A stretch of 64,000 bases of DNA from Nonomuraea spiralis (GCF_014648435.1 NZ_BMRC01000012.1:1-64000); one strand, 5' to 3'. Numbered from the stretch's first letter, positions 41,151 through 50,523 are shown. Notes: generated by a model from the sequence alone, not told the origin. A program made the numbers and translations.

Positions 41151-42519
41151 CGCGGTGATCGTGGGCGCCTCGCTGGCCGGGCTGCGGGCCGCCGAGACGC
41201 TGCGCGCGGAGGGCTTCACCGGGGAGCTGACCCTGATCGGCGACGAGCCGTACGAACCCTACGACCGGCCGCCGCTGTCCAAGCAGGTGCTGGCCGGACG
41301 CGCCTCGCCCGGGGGCACCACGCTCGTCGCGGCCGAGGGGTTGCAGGCACGCTGGCTGCTCGGCGAGCCCGCCACCGCCCTCGACCTGCGGACACGGCAG
41401 GTACGCCTGGCCGGCGGGCGCGAGGTCGGCTTCGACCGGGTGCTGGTCGCCACCGGCACGCGGGCGCGCCCCTGGCCCGACCCCGCCGAGGCGGCCCTGG
41501 ACGGCGTGTTCACCCTGCGCGGACGCGACGACGCCGCGCGCCTGAGGGCCGCCCTGGCCGCCGGGCCGAGCCGCGTACTGGTGATCGGCGGCGGGTTCAC
41601 CGGCTCGGAGATCGCCTCCGTCTGCCGCGAGAAGGGCCTGGCCGTGACGGTCGCGGAACGCGGCCCGGCCCCGCTCGCCGGCGCCCTGGGCACGGCGGCC
41701 GGGAGCGTGGCCGCGCGGCTGCACCGCGAGCACGGCGTGGACCTGCGCGTGAACACCACGGTGATGGCCCTTGAGGGCGACGCGGCGGGCCGCCTGCGCG
41801 CGGCGCACCTGTCCGACGGCGACGTCCTGCCCGTCGAGGTCGCGGTGATCGCGCTAGGCGCGACCCGCAACACCGAATGGCTGGCCGGGTCCGGCCTGGC
41901 CGCGGACGCGCGCGGGGTGGTGTGCGACGCCGGGTGCCGGGCCTTCGACGCCGACGCGGTCGTCACCTCCGACGTGTTCGTCGCGGGGGACGTGGCCCGC
42001 TGGCCGCACCCGCACTACGACGGCCTGCTGCTGGCCGTGGAGCACTGGGACAACGCGGTGCGCCAGGCGGCCACCGCCGCGCACAACATGCTCGCCGACC
42101 GGCCGCGCCCGCACCGGGGGCTGCCGGCGTTCTGGTCCTACCAGTTCGGGGTGAGCATCAAGTCCGTCGGGCTGCCGACGATCGCCGACGAGGTGGTGGT
42201 CACGCAGGGTTCGGTGGCCGAACGCCGCTTCGTGGCCTGTTTCGGCCGGCGGGGCCGGTGCGTGGCGGCGGTCGCGGTGGACGCGCCGCGCTCGCTGCCC
42301 GCCTACGCCGCGCTCATCGAGTCGGCCGCGCCCTTCCCGCCCGACCTGCGGGCCGCCGACGGGCCGCGCACGCCGCTGCCGGTGCCCGCAGGACTGGCCG
42401 TGAACGGCCAGTCCACGCACAGCCCGACGGCCGCGGTGACCGGTCAGGGCCCGACCGCGCGCGAGGCGCCGCGCGAGCGCGACCCCCGCTCGCCGCTGAC
42501 CGCGCCGCCCCTGGAATGA
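41143..42519 (+). CDS. FAD-dependent ferredoxin reductase
   Basis: 458 residues. FAD-binding AVIVGASLAGLRAAETLR, ligand region YDRPPLSKQVL, NAD(P)-binding RVLVIGGGFTGSEIASVCREKG, and VFVAGDVARWPH near the FAD. Belongs to the rhodocoxin/putidaredoxin reductase group that reduces the small ferredoxin of class I P450 systems. The C-terminal 70 residues beyond the usual dimer domain are low in recognisable motifs and Pro/Thr-rich. Confidence 0.93.
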   Translation: MRSAVIVGASLAGLRAAETLRAEGFTGELTLIGDEPYEPYDRPPLSKQVLAGRASPGGTTLVAAEGLQARWLLGEPATALDLRTRQVRLAGGREVGFDRVLVATGTRARPWPDPAEAALDGVFTLRGRDDAARLRAALAAGPSRVLVIGGGFTGSEIASVCREKGLAVTVAERGPAPLAGALGTAAGSVAARLHREHGVDLRVNTTVMALEGDAAGRLRAAHLSDGDVLPVEVAVIALGATRNTEWLAGSGLAADARGVVCDAGCRAFDADAVVTSDVFVAGDVARWPHPHYDGLLLAVEHWDNAVRQAATAAHNMLADRPRPHRGLPAFWSYQFGVSIKSVGLPTIADEVVVTQGSVAERRFVACFGRRGRCVAAVAVDAPRSLPAYAALIESAAPFPPDLRAADGPRTPLPVPAGLAVNGQSTHSPTAAVTGQGPTAREAPRERDPRSPLTAPPLE

Positions 42520-42535
42520 GAGCTGGAGGACGACC

Positions 42536-43774
42536 ATGGCCCACCAGGTGACGCGGAACCTGTTCGCGCAGGTCCTGGACGAGGCGAGCCGCCCCGACCC
42601 GTACCCGCTGTACGCGCTGCTGCGCGAGACGCCCGTCGCGCGCCAGGGGAACGACCTGTACGCGGTCAGCACGTACGCCGAGATCGTCTCGCTGCTGTAC
42701 GACCCGCGCGTCAGCTCCGACGAGCGCAAGAGCAGGAGCGGCTCGGGCTCCTTCGGCGCCTCCGGCAGGCTCATGGGCGGCGAGGACGGCCAGAACGCCC
42801 GCAAACCGGCGTTCATCTTCCTCGACCCGCCCGACCACGACCGGCTGCGGCGGATCGTGATGCGGCATTTCACCCCGGAACGGGTCGACCGGCTCGGCCG
42901 GCACATGTCGTCCCTGGTGGCCGAGCTGCTCGACCGGCGCGCCGGCCACGACTCCATGGACGTGGTGGACGACCTGGCCTACCCGCTGCCGGTCACGGTG
43001 ATCTGCGAGCTGCTCGGGGTGCCCAAGGAGGACGAGCCGCGCTTCCACGGCTGGGCGTCGGCGCTGGCCCGTACGCTGGACCCGCCGGAGGGGTTGTCGG
43101 CCGAGGAGGTGCGGCAGGCCGAGGCCGCCGCGCCGGAGCTGCACGCCTACCTGGTCGACCTGGCCGGCGAGCGCCACGCCCGCCCGGCGGACGACCTGCT
43201 GTCGGCGCTGCTCACCGACCGCGCGGCCGAGCGGATGGACGGGCCGGAGATCATCGCGACGATGGCCCTGCTGCTCATCGCCGGCCACGAGACGACCGTC
43301 AACCTGATCGCCAACGGCATGCTGACGTTCCTCCGCAACCCGGACGCGCTGGCGCGGCTGCGCGCCGACCCCGGGCTGATCGTGCCCGCCGTCGAGGAGG
43401 TACTGCGCTACGACCCGCCGGTGCAGTTCCGCACCCGTACGACGCTGGCCGACATCGAGATCGCGGGCGTCACCATCCCCCAGGGGGCGGACGTGGCGCT
43501 GCTGCTGGCCTCGGGCAGCCGTGACCCGGCCCGCTTCCCCGGCGCGGACCGCTTCGACCCGGGGCGCCGGGACAACCAGCATCTGGGGTTCGGCGGGGGC
43601 GTCCACTACTGCGTGGGGGCGCCGCTGGCCAGGATCGAGGCGCGGGCCGCGCTGGGCGCGCTGGTCGGCAGGCTGGTCGGGCCGGAGCTGGCCGCCGATC
43701 CGCCGCCGTACCGGCACAGCGCGTCGTTGCGCGGGCCCGAACGTCTCGTGGTGGGCTTCGACCGGCTGCTCTGA
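42536..43774 (+). CDS. Cytochrome P450
   Basis: 412 residues from ATG 42536; GGAGG upstream. I-helix oxygen-activation motif AGHETT (about 249-254), ExxR in EEVLRYDPPVQ, and haem loop FGGGVHYCVGAPLAR with the cysteine near 358. The soluble bacterial class fits its ferredoxin and reductase neighbours. Substrate not inferable. Its 3' end is duplicated in tandem (23-bp unit). Confidence 0.95.
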   Translation: MAHQVTRNLFAQVLDEASRPDPYPLYALLRETPVARQGNDLYAVSTYAEIVSLLYDPRVSSDERKSRSGSGSFGASGRLMGGEDGQNARKPAFIFLDPPDHDRLRRIVMRHFTPERVDRLGRHMSSLVAELLDRRAGHDSMDVVDDLAYPLPVTVICELLGVPKEDEPRFHGWASALARTLDPPEGLSAEEVRQAEAAAPELHAYLVDLAGERHARPADDLLSALLTDRAAERMDGPEIIATMALLLIAGHETTVNLIANGMLTFLRNPDALARLRADPGLIVPAVEEVLRYDPPVQFRTRTTLADIEIAGVTIPQGADVALLLASGSRDPARFPGADRFDPGRRDNQHLGFGGGVHYCVGAPLARIEARAALGALVGRLVGPELAADPPPYRHSASLRGPERLVVGFDRLL

Positions 43775-43803
43775 CGTCCGTCGACCGGCTGCTCTAACAT
43801 CCG
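43758..43803. repeat. 23-bp tandem repeat at P450/egtE junction
   Basis: TCGACCGGCTGCTCTGACGTCCG at 43758-43780 and a copy with two G-to-A changes at 43781-43803. The first carries the P450 TGA; in the second this is TAA, and on the other strand the same CTA triplet is the egtE stop (43794-43796). Confidence 0.92.
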
Positions 43804-44975
43804 TCGAGGAAGCGGGCCAGCGCGTCCAGGGTCTCCTGCGGCGTGCCCGGGGGCGGGGAGACGCGCAGCACCGGCTCACGCAGGTCGAGCGGGGCTCGGG
43901 CGACCGGCGCGACGCTCACCAGCAGGCCCGCCCCGGCCGCCGCCGCGGCCGTCCGGACGGCGTCCGCGCCGGGCGGCGGGCGGAGGGTGACGACGGCCGA
44001 GGGCTCCTCGTACGGCTCCACCACCCGCCAGCCGCCCCTGCCGTCGAGGGTGTGCCGGGCCGCCGCGCCCAGCCCGGCGAGGTGGGCGCGGACCTCGGCC
44101 GGGCCCAGCGCGTGATGCTCCAGGACGGCGACGCCGAGGCCGACCCGGGCCGCGACGGCCGACTCGGAGCTCTCGTAGCGCGCGGCGCCGGGCAGCGGCC
44201 TGGTGACGGGACCCGGCTGCATCCCCGGCGGCATCCCCGGTGGCATCCCCGGCGGCGGGTCGGGCAGCCAGACGTGGCCGCCGAGCGTGGGCGCCGGGGC
44301 GTCCATGTCGCCGGTCAGGCCGGGCACGATCAGGAAGCCGACGCCGCGCGGCCCGGCCAGCCACTTGCGGGAGGTGCCGACGTAGGCGGTGGCGCCGGCG
44401 CCGGTGACGTCCACGTGGCCGAGCGACTGGCACACGTCCAGGACCAGCGGCACGCCGGCCTCCCGGCACAGCCGGCCGATCTCCCGTACCGGCTGGGCGG
44501 TGCCCCGGTGGGAGGGGAGGTGCGGGAGCGTGACCAGGTCCAGGCCGTGGCGCAGGGCGGCGGACAGGGCGTCGAGGTCGAGGCGGGCGTGGTCGTCGGC
44601 GGGCAGTTCGGCGAGGGTCCAGCCGCGTTCGCCGGCCAGGCGGCGCAGCAGCATGAGGGTGCTGCCGTACTCGGCGCGGGTGAAGCCGACGCGGGCGCCC
44701 GGCCGCAGGCGCCAGCCGCCGAGCAGCGCCGCCATGGCGGCCGTGCCGCTCTCCAGGAACGCGACGTCGGCCGCGCCGGCCCCGGTCAGGGCGGCCAGCG
44801 CGGACCTGGGCGCGGTGAAGCCGGGCACGGCGGCGTACCCGCCGCGCTCGCGTTCCCGCCTCAGGTGCGAGACCATCGCGTCCAGTACGCGGTCGCTGGG
44901 CACGTTGCAGCCGGCCGCGTCCAGGTGGCCGGGCGGGACGGACGAGCGCGCGGCCCGCCAGCGCTCGGCGATCAC
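43794..44975 (-). CDS. egtE: Ergothioneine biosynthesis PLP-dependent enzyme
   Basis: 393 residues from GTG 44975 (GTGA overlap with egtD). EgtE is the PLP-dependent lyase that cleaves hercynylcysteine sulfoxide to ergothioneine. Class V aminotransferase fold: FLESGTAAMAALLGG, VPLVLDVCQSLGHVDV and the PLP lysine in YVGTSRKWLAGPRGVGFL. A short Pro/Gly/Met repeat (PPGMPPGMPPGM, around 44215-44260) is a local insertion. Last gene of the egt operon; its stop is located in a duplicated copy of the P450 gene end. Confidence 0.93.
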   Translation of the reverse strand: MIAERWRAARSSVPPGHLDAAGCNVPSDRVLDAMVSHLRRERERGGYAAVPGFTAPRSALAALTGAGAADVAFLESGTAAMAALLGGWRLRPGARVGFTRAEYGSTLMLLRRLAGERGWTLAELPADDHARLDLDALSAALRHGLDLVTLPHLPSHRGTAQPVREIGRLCREAGVPLVLDVCQSLGHVDVTGAGATAYVGTSRKWLAGPRGVGFLIVPGLTGDMDAPAPTLGGHVWLPDPPPGMPPGMPPGMQPGPVTRPLPGAARYESSESAVAARVGLGVAVLEHHALGPAEVRAHLAGLGAAARHTLDGRGGWRVVEPYEEPSAVVTLRPPPGADAVRTAAAAAGAGLLVSVAPVARAPLDLREPVLRVSPPPGTPQETLDALARFLDGC

Positions 44976-45952
44976 ACCCCGGCCAGCAGCAGCCCGAAGT
45001 CGCCGTCGGGGTCGGTCCACGTCCGCAGGACGGTGAAGCCCGCGCCGGCCAGCTCCGCCCCCAGCGGCTCCAGCCGGAACTTGGCGCTGATCTCGGTCCG
45101 CATCTCCTCCCCCGCGGCGAAGTCCACGACCAGCCCGAGCGCGCCGACCGGCACCCGCATGTCCCGCGTGGCGCGCAGCCGCATCTCGATCCACTCGTTG
45201 CGCTGGTCGTACAGGGCGACGTGCTCGAACGCCTCCGGCTCGAACCCGGCCCGCAGCTCCCGGTTCACCACGCGCAGGACGTTCCGGTTGAACGCGGCCG
45301 TCACCCCGGCCGCGTCGTCGTAGGCGGCGACCAGCCGCCCGGTGTCCTTCACCAGGTCGGCGCCGAGCAGGAACGTGTCACCGGGCCGCAGCGTGGCGCG
45401 CACCTCCTTCAGGAACACCTGGCGGGCGGCCGGGTCGAGGTTGCCGATCGTGCCGCCGAGGAAGGCCACCATGCGCCGGCCCGAGCGGGGCAGCAGCCGC
45501 AGGTGCCGCTCGAAGTCGGCGCACACCGCCAGCACCTCCAGCCCGGGGTAGCGCCCGGCCAGCCGGCGCGCCGCCGCCTCCAGGGTGACGGCGTCCACGT
45601 CCACCGGCGTGTACGCGCGCAGCGTGCCCGCCCCGGTGAGCGCGTCGAGCAGCAGCACGGTCTTCTCGCTCGTGCCCGACCCCAGCTCGACCAGCGTGTC
45701 CGCGCCGGAGGCCGCGGCGATCTCGGCCGCCCGCGCCCGCAGGATCGTCAGCTCGCGGCGGGTCGGGTAGTACTCGGGCAACCGGGTGATGCGTGAGAAC
45801 AGCTCGCTGCCCACCTCGTCGTAGAACCACTTGGGCGGCAGCCACTTCGGCGTGGCCGTCAGCCCGGTCCTGACGTCGTGTTCGAGCGCCTGGCGCAGGT
45901 AGCCGGGGTCAAGATGGTTGATCACATGGACGGTCGGCTGGGTGACGGGCAC
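44972..45952 (-). CDS. egtD: L-histidine N-alpha-methyltransferase
   Basis: 326 residues, the usual length. EgtD trimethylates histidine to hercynine, the first committed step to ergothioneine. Motifs: GLTATPKWLPPKWFYDEVGSELF near the N-terminus, ELGSGTSEKT SAM loop, VAFLGGTIGNLDP, and ADLVKDTGRLVAAYDDAAGVTAAFN, all characteristic. Lies 16 bp after egtC. Confidence 0.97.
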   Translation of the reverse strand: MPVTQPTVHVINHLDPGYLRQALEHDVRTGLTATPKWLPPKWFYDEVGSELFSRITRLPEYYPTRRELTILRARAAEIAAASGADTLVELGSGTSEKTVLLLDALTGAGTLRAYTPVDVDAVTLEAAARRLAGRYPGLEVLAVCADFERHLRLLPRSGRRMVAFLGGTIGNLDPAARQVFLKEVRATLRPGDTFLLGADLVKDTGRLVAAYDDAAGVTAAFNRNVLRVVNRELRAGFEPEAFEHVALYDQRNEWIEMRLRATRDMRVPVGALGLVVDFAAGEEMRTEISAKFRLEPLGAELAGAGFTVLRTWTDPDGDFGLLLAGV

Positions 45953-45968
45953 AGGGTCCTCCTGAAGA

Positions 45969-46679
45969 TCACAACGGCTGGACGCGTACGTCGCCGGGCG
46001 CGGCGGTCAGCAGGCTGCGGTCGGGCACGGCCCGCCAGCCCGGCCGGTCGTCGAGCGGCTCGCTGGCCACGTACACGCCGTCCCGGTCGGCACGGAAGGA
46101 GAGGGTGTCGCCCCAGACGGTCGCGGCGAGCGCCGTGCCGTCGCAGGCGAGCAGGTTCAGGCGGGCGGCGGGGTCCTTCTCCCCCGCGCGGACGACGACG
46201 TCGGCCAGCGCCGCGGCCAGGCCGAGACCGGCGCGCCCGCGGGCGAACACGGCGGCGGCCAGCCAGGCCGAGTCACACGGGCTCTCGGGCAGGTCGTCGG
46301 CCAGGTCCCGGACCGCGTCGCGCTCGACCCGGCCGTTGTGGCTGAGCAGCCAGCCGCCGCCGGCGAACGGCGCGGTGGCGCTCTCCTCGACCGGCATGCC
46401 GGTCGTGGCGCAGCGTACGGCCGCGATCAGGCAGCCGGAGCGGGCGACCTCGGCGAGCGCGGGCAGGTTGGCGTCGGCCCAGATGGGGATCGCGCGGCGG
46501 TAGCGCACCGGTTCGGGACGGGCGGGGTCGTACCAGGCCATGCCGAAGCCGTCGGCGTTGACCGTGCCGTGGCGCTGCCGCCTGGGCGCGTACGACTGGG
46601 TGAGCAGGCCGTACGCCGGCTCGTGGATCAGCGTGGTCAGCGCGCGGGGAGCGCCCAGCCAGGCGGCGTGCCGGCACAT
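45969..46679 (-). CDS. egtC: Gamma-glutamyl-hercynylcysteine S-oxide hydrolase
   Basis: 236 residues. N-terminal MCRHAAWLG exposes the nucleophilic Cys2 of class II glutamine amidotransferases. Further features: VNADGFGMAWYDP, LIAAVRCATTGMPV and LLSHNGRVER. It removes glutamate from the EgtB product. Start ATG follows the egtB TAG stop directly. Confidence 0.96.
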   Translation of the reverse strand: MCRHAAWLGAPRALTTLIHEPAYGLLTQSYAPRRQRHGTVNADGFGMAWYDPARPEPVRYRRAIPIWADANLPALAEVARSGCLIAAVRCATTGMPVEESATAPFAGGGWLLSHNGRVERDAVRDLADDLPESPCDSAWLAAAVFARGRAGLGLAAALADVVVRAGEKDPAARLNLLACDGTALAATVWGDTLSFRADRDGVYVASEPLDDRPGWRAVPDRSLLTAAPGDVRVQPL

Positions 46680-47975
46680 CTAGGCCCGCTCGGCGTCGCG
46701 GGCGCAGCGGAAGCCGGTGAAGATCTGCCGCCGGATCGGATAGTCCCAGTTCCGGAACGTCGTGCGTACCGCCGCCGGGTCGGCCGCCCACGAGCCGCCG
46801 CGCAGCACCCGGTACTCCTGCCCGAAGAAGACCTCGCTGTACTCCTTGTACGGGAAGCTACGGAAGCCGGGATAAGGCTGGAACCACGACCCGGTCCACT
46901 CCCACACGTCCCCGACCATCTGCTCGGCCCCGTACGCGCTGGCCCCGGCCGGGTACGCGCCCAGCGGGGCAGGCCGGGCCGCCCGGTGACCGAGGTTGGC
47001 CAGGTCAGGACGGGGATCCTCGTCGCCCCACGGGTATTTGCGGGCCCGCCCGGCCGCCGGGTCCCAGCCGCAGGCCTTCTCCCATTCGGCCTCGGTCGGC
47101 AGCCGCCGGCCCGCCCAGCGGGCGTAGGCGTCGGCCTCGTACCAGCTCACGTGCTGGACCGGCTCGTCCATCGGGACCGGCTCGGTCCGGCCGAAGCGGG
47201 TGCGCCACCAGGTGTCGCCCTCCCGCGTCCAGAACAGCGGCGCGACGGCGCCGCTCTCCTGCCGCCAGCGCCAGCCGGCCGGATGCCACCAGCGCTGGTC
47301 GTCGTAGCCGCCGGACTCGATGAACGCGGCGTAGGCGGCGTTGCCGACGGGCAGGCGGTCGATCCAGTAGGCGGGCAGTTCGACCCGGTGCGCGGGGCGC
47401 TCGTTGTCGTAGGCCCAGGGCAGCGTCGCGGTGCCCATCTGGAAGGGGCCGGCGGGGACGTACACCTCGGCGGGGCCGGTGGCGCGGCCCGGCGGCAGGT
47501 CGCCGTCGCGGACCAGGCCGGGGCTGCGGGAGAGCTGCCAGGTGGCCAGCATCGTCTCGTCGTGCTGGTGCTCGTGCTGGATGACCAGGCCGAACACGAA
47601 CCCGTCGCGGTGCAGCGGCGCGGCGGCCTCCAGGTCGATCGCGTCCAGCACGTCGAGCACGCGGCCCCGTACGCCGCCGATGTACGTTCTGGCCTCGTCC
47701 GGGCCGAGGATCGGCAGGGTGGGACGGTCCTTGCGGGGGTGCTTGAAGGCGTCGTAGATGTCGTCGATCTCGGGGCGCAGCGGGGTGATTCCGGCGGCCT
47801 CGCGCAGCACCCACAACTCCTCGTAGTTGCCGACGTGCGCGAGGTCCCACACCAGCGGGGACATCAGCGGGGAGTGCTGACGCAGCAGCAGGTCGTCCTC
47901 GGCCTCCGTATAGGTCAGCGAACGGTCGCGCACCGCGGTCAGCTCGGCGGCGATGCGTTCCTTGATGTCGTTCAT
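46680..47975 (-). CDS. egtB: Hercynine oxygenase, iron-dependent sulfoxide synthase
   Basis: 431 residues from ATG 47975 (ATGA overlap with egtA). EgtB joins gamma-glutamylcysteine to hercynine using iron and oxygen. N-terminal DinB-type domain with the iron histidines (DLAHVGNYEE; HEHQHDETML) and C-terminal FGE-sulfatase domain (GPFQMGT, LPTEAEWEKACGWDP, VWEWTGSWF, RVLRGGSW). Long open frame further upstream is a shadow of egtA. Confidence 0.97.
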   Translation of the reverse strand: MNDIKERIAAELTAVRDRSLTYTEAEDDLLLRQHSPLMSPLVWDLAHVGNYEELWVLREAAGITPLRPEIDDIYDAFKHPRKDRPTLPILGPDEARTYIGGVRGRVLDVLDAIDLEAAAPLHRDGFVFGLVIQHEHQHDETMLATWQLSRSPGLVRDGDLPPGRATGPAEVYVPAGPFQMGTATLPWAYDNERPAHRVELPAYWIDRLPVGNAAYAAFIESGGYDDQRWWHPAGWRWRQESGAVAPLFWTREGDTWWRTRFGRTEPVPMDEPVQHVSWYEADAYARWAGRRLPTEAEWEKACGWDPAAGRARKYPWGDEDPRPDLANLGHRAARPAPLGAYPAGASAYGAEQMVGDVWEWTGSWFQPYPGFRSFPYKEYSEVFFGQEYRVLRGGSWAADPAAVRTTFRNWDYPIRRQIFTGFRCARDAERA

Positions 47976-49237
47976 GCCCGTCCTTCTCCGCTCAGCCAGG
48001 CCGGCAGGCGCCGTCCCGGGTCGGCCATCAGGTCCATCAGGTCGGCGGCCGGGGAGCGGCCCGCGCTCACGTACCGGGCGGCGAAGCCGGACACGGCGGC
48101 GACCAGGGCGGGGGACGCGCCGAGCCGGGGCAGCGCCTCGACGGCGGCGCGGAAGCACGCCTCGGCGGCACGGGCCAGGCGCGGGTCGGTCAGGCCGCAC
48201 CTGGCGGCCACCTCGGCCAGACCCGCGACGGGCTCGGCGGCCGACAGGGCGGCGTCGGCGGCGCGATCGTCAGCGATCAGCGCGTGGGTGACGGCGACGC
48301 ACACCGGCCAGTCGTCGGGGTGCTGGGCGTCGAGGTAGCGGATCTCCAGCCAGCCGCGCGGCCGGACCGGCGGGAAGACGGTGGTTGCGTGGTAGGCCAG
48401 GTCGTCGGGGGTGGGCGGGCGCTCACCCGCGCCGCCGAGCCAGTCGCGGAAGGTCGAGCCGTCGCCGACCGCGCGGTAGTGGTGCTCGTCCTCGCGGACG
48501 AGCATGAGCCGGGCGTCGAGCAGGTACGCCGCCCAGGCCGCCGCCGGATCGCCCGAGGCGGGCACGGGGGCGGTGCGCGTCGGGTCGAGGTTCTCCCAGA
48601 CCGCCTGGCGGCCCGACATCCAGCCGCACGGACGGCCGCGGCTCAGCGGCGAGTTGGCGAAGGCCGCGGTCAGGACGGGGCCGAGCAGCCGCGCCCGCTC
48701 CCACCGGACCCCGGGTCGCTCCCCCAGGTCCACGTTGACCTGGACGGACGCGGTCGAGCACATCATCAGCGGACCGTACGGGCGGCCCAGGAACTCGGCC
48801 ATGGCGTCGTAGCGGGGCTGGCGGAGTTGCCGCCTGGCCGGGCGCAGCGGGTCGAGCCCCACCCCGCCCAGCACCAGCCCGTCCTCCGCGAACGCCGTAC
48901 GCACGGCGGCCACGTCGGCGGCCAGCCGGTCGATCGCCTCGGCCGGCGGCCCGGCCGGGCCCGACAACTCGATCTGCCCGCCCGGCTCGTACGTCACCCG
49001 GCTCCCGCCGGTCAGCGCCGGGACCGCCCGCCCGACGCGGTCCATCGGCACCTGCCGCGCCGGGTCCGCCCGGTCGAAGATCAGGAACTCCAGCTCCGCT
49101 CCCACCTGGTCCCCCGGGGCGGGGGCGAAGCACCGGCGTGCGAACTCCTCCACCTCCGGCACGCCCCTGAGCGGCTCGCCGGCCGCTCGCGAGGCGCCGG
49201 ACCCGCCGGCCGCCTGGCCGGTCATCGCGTGGCGCAT
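47972..49237 (-). CDS. egtA: Glutamate-cysteine ligase
   Basis: 421 residues from ATG 49237; ATG 49225 also possible. Makes gamma-glutamylcysteine from Glu, Cys and ATP for EgtB. Features: VGAELEFLIFD, VTYEPGGQIELSGP, and MMCSTASVQVNVDLG. Lead gene of egtA-B-C-D-E, in the order known from mycobacteria. A minus-strand promoter candidate lies 28 bp ahead. Confidence 0.96.
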   Translation of the reverse strand: MRHAMTGQAAGGSGASRAAGEPLRGVPEVEEFARRCFAPAPGDQVGAELEFLIFDRADPARQVPMDRVGRAVPALTGGSRVTYEPGGQIELSGPAGPPAEAIDRLAADVAAVRTAFAEDGLVLGGVGLDPLRPARRQLRQPRYDAMAEFLGRPYGPLMMCSTASVQVNVDLGERPGVRWERARLLGPVLTAAFANSPLSRGRPCGWMSGRQAVWENLDPTRTAPVPASGDPAAAWAAYLLDARLMLVREDEHHYRAVGDGSTFRDWLGGAGERPPTPDDLAYHATTVFPPVRPRGWLEIRYLDAQHPDDWPVCVAVTHALIADDRAADAALSAAEPVAGLAEVAARCGLTDPRLARAAEACFRAAVEALPRLGASPALVAAVSGFAARYVSAGRSPAADLMDLMADPGRRLPAWLSGEGRA

Positions 49238-49265
49238 GGTCTTACAGACCCGCGAGCCCCGAGAC

Positions 49266-49294
49266 CGTTACACGAAATCTGGGGACTTGTTGAA
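49266..49294 (-). promoter_or_regulatory. Candidate promoter of the egt operon
   Basis: On the minus strand, TTTCAA (49289-49294) and TGTAAC (49266-49271) are separated by 17 bp and lie about 28 bp before the egtA start. Moderate match to housekeeping promoters, in A/T-rich DNA. Confidence 0.35.
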
Positions 49295-49334
49295 ATTTGC
49301 CCCTTTCGCCCCCTCCCCCGGACCGGACGAGCCC

Positions 49335-49431
49335 GGGGGCGCGGATCAGCGGCAGCGGCGGGCCAGTGCGGCAGACCGGCGCGAGTGGCGGTGGCGGGTG
49401 GCGGGGGCGCGGGTCAGTGGCGGTGGCGGGC
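49335..49431. repeat. Diverged duplication of anti-sigma gene end
   Basis: A segment at 49403-49430, which is the 3' end of the anti-sigma gene with its stop, reappears at 49335-49362 with four or five transitions. The offset is 68 bp. The TCA stop complement is conserved in both. Confidence 0.65.
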
Positions 49432-49656
49432 GCGGAAGGCGGACATCAGGCGGTCGCGTGTGCCGTCGGACAACTTGCGCTCCGGCGGCAGCTCGCCGAG
49501 GGCCCGGACCGTCTCGCGGAACTGGTCGAGCCGCCGCCCGCAGTCGGGACAGGAGCCCGCGTGCGCCTCGAACCCCTCGCGTTCGGCCCGGTCGAGGGCG
49601 TCGTCGAGGTAGGCGGTGATGAGTTCCACCAGTTCGTCGCAGGTGAACCGCTTCAC
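49414..49656 (-). CDS. Zinc-binding anti-sigma factor (ZAS type)
   Basis: 80 residues from GTG 49656. Contains F-T-C near the start (RFTCDELVELITAYLDDALD) and the zinc motif H-x3-C-x2-C in HAGSCPDCGRR, as in RsrA-type anti-sigma factors and the zf-HC2 domain. Follows its likely partner sigma gene by 40 bp. May release the sigma factor on thiol oxidation, by analogy with RsrA. Confidence 0.88.
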   Translation of the reverse strand: MKRFTCDELVELITAYLDDALDRAEREGFEAHAGSCPDCGRRLDQFRETVRALGELPPERKLSDGTRDRLMSAFRARHRH

Positions 49657-49696
49657 GACGTTGACCGCCTTACCTCTGCACGTTGAACCGTTTAAC

Positions 49697-50326
49697 CTAT
49701 TCTGACCGCTTGACGGACTGGTAGTAGCCTTCGAGCCGGTCGCGTACCGTCGCCCTGGCACGATGGAGAAGAACCCGCTGGTTGGCGGCGGAGATCTCCA
49801 GGATCTCGCAAACCTCCTCGGACGTGCATCCCTCCACGTCACGCAGGGTGATCACGATCCGCTGCCGGGCCGGCAGCCCGGCCAGCGCCTCGCCGATGAG
49901 CCCGCGGGCCTCCGAGGCGAGCACCGCGCCCTCCGGCGTCGCGCCGTGCTCCTTCTGCACGGGCTCGGCGGGCGGCTCGAACGCGCTCCACGGCAGCGTA
50001 CGGCTCTCGCGCAGGCCGCGCTTCTTGGCGGTGTTGACCAGGATGCGGTAGATCCACGTCTTGACCGAGGAACGCCCCTCGAACGCGTCGATGGCGCCGA
50101 TGACCGCCAGCCACGTGTCCTGCACGACCTCCTCGGCCGAGTCGTCGGTGGACACGTAGGACCTGGCCGCCCGCAACATCCCGCGCGACCAGGTGTCGAG
50201 GAGCGCCGCGAACATCGACTCGTCCCCGGCCCGCAGCGCCGCGACGACGACGTCGTCCGGGGGCAGCCCACCGCCCGCGAAAGGCCCCACGATCGTTTCC
50301 TCCCGGTCGAGCGTCGGGGACATCAT
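49697..50326 (-). CDS. ECF-type sigma factor
   Basis: 209 residues from ATG 50326 (50323 also possible); a longer frame to 50437 is less likely. Region 2: MFAALLDTWSRGMLRAARSYVSTDDSAEEVVQDTWLAVIGAIDAFEGRSSVKTWIYRILVN-type sequence; region 4: LPARQRIVITLRDVEGCTSEEVCEILEISAANQRVLLHRARATVRD. Its zinc-type anti-sigma partner follows. Confidence 0.92.
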   Translation of the reverse strand: MMSPTLDREETIVGPFAGGGLPPDDVVVAALRAGDESMFAALLDTWSRGMLRAARSYVSTDDSAEEVVQDTWLAVIGAIDAFEGRSSVKTWIYRILVNTAKKRGLRESRTLPWSAFEPPAEPVQKEHGATPEGAVLASEARGLIGEALAGLPARQRIVITLRDVEGCTSEEVCEILEISAANQRVLLHRARATVRDRLEGYYQSVKRSE

Positions 50327-50523
50327 GACATCGGGCCGCGCGTCGTAAGCGCCCGGCCCGCCGCCGCGCCCGCGCGGGACGACACGCTCCAGGCTAGCCC
50401 TCGCCCCCTCGCACCTGAAGATCGCACACCGGTCCACGCCCGCACGTTATACGGCGGCACCGACAAGGAGCCTTCCCCCTCGGAGGCCGTCCAGCCCCCG
50501 GGCGCGGGACCGGGATCGGCGGG

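Noticed and set aside
44213..44260. Repeat expansion in egtE as a functional element
   Set aside because: Short PPGM repeats in a loop are common slippage products in GC-rich genes.
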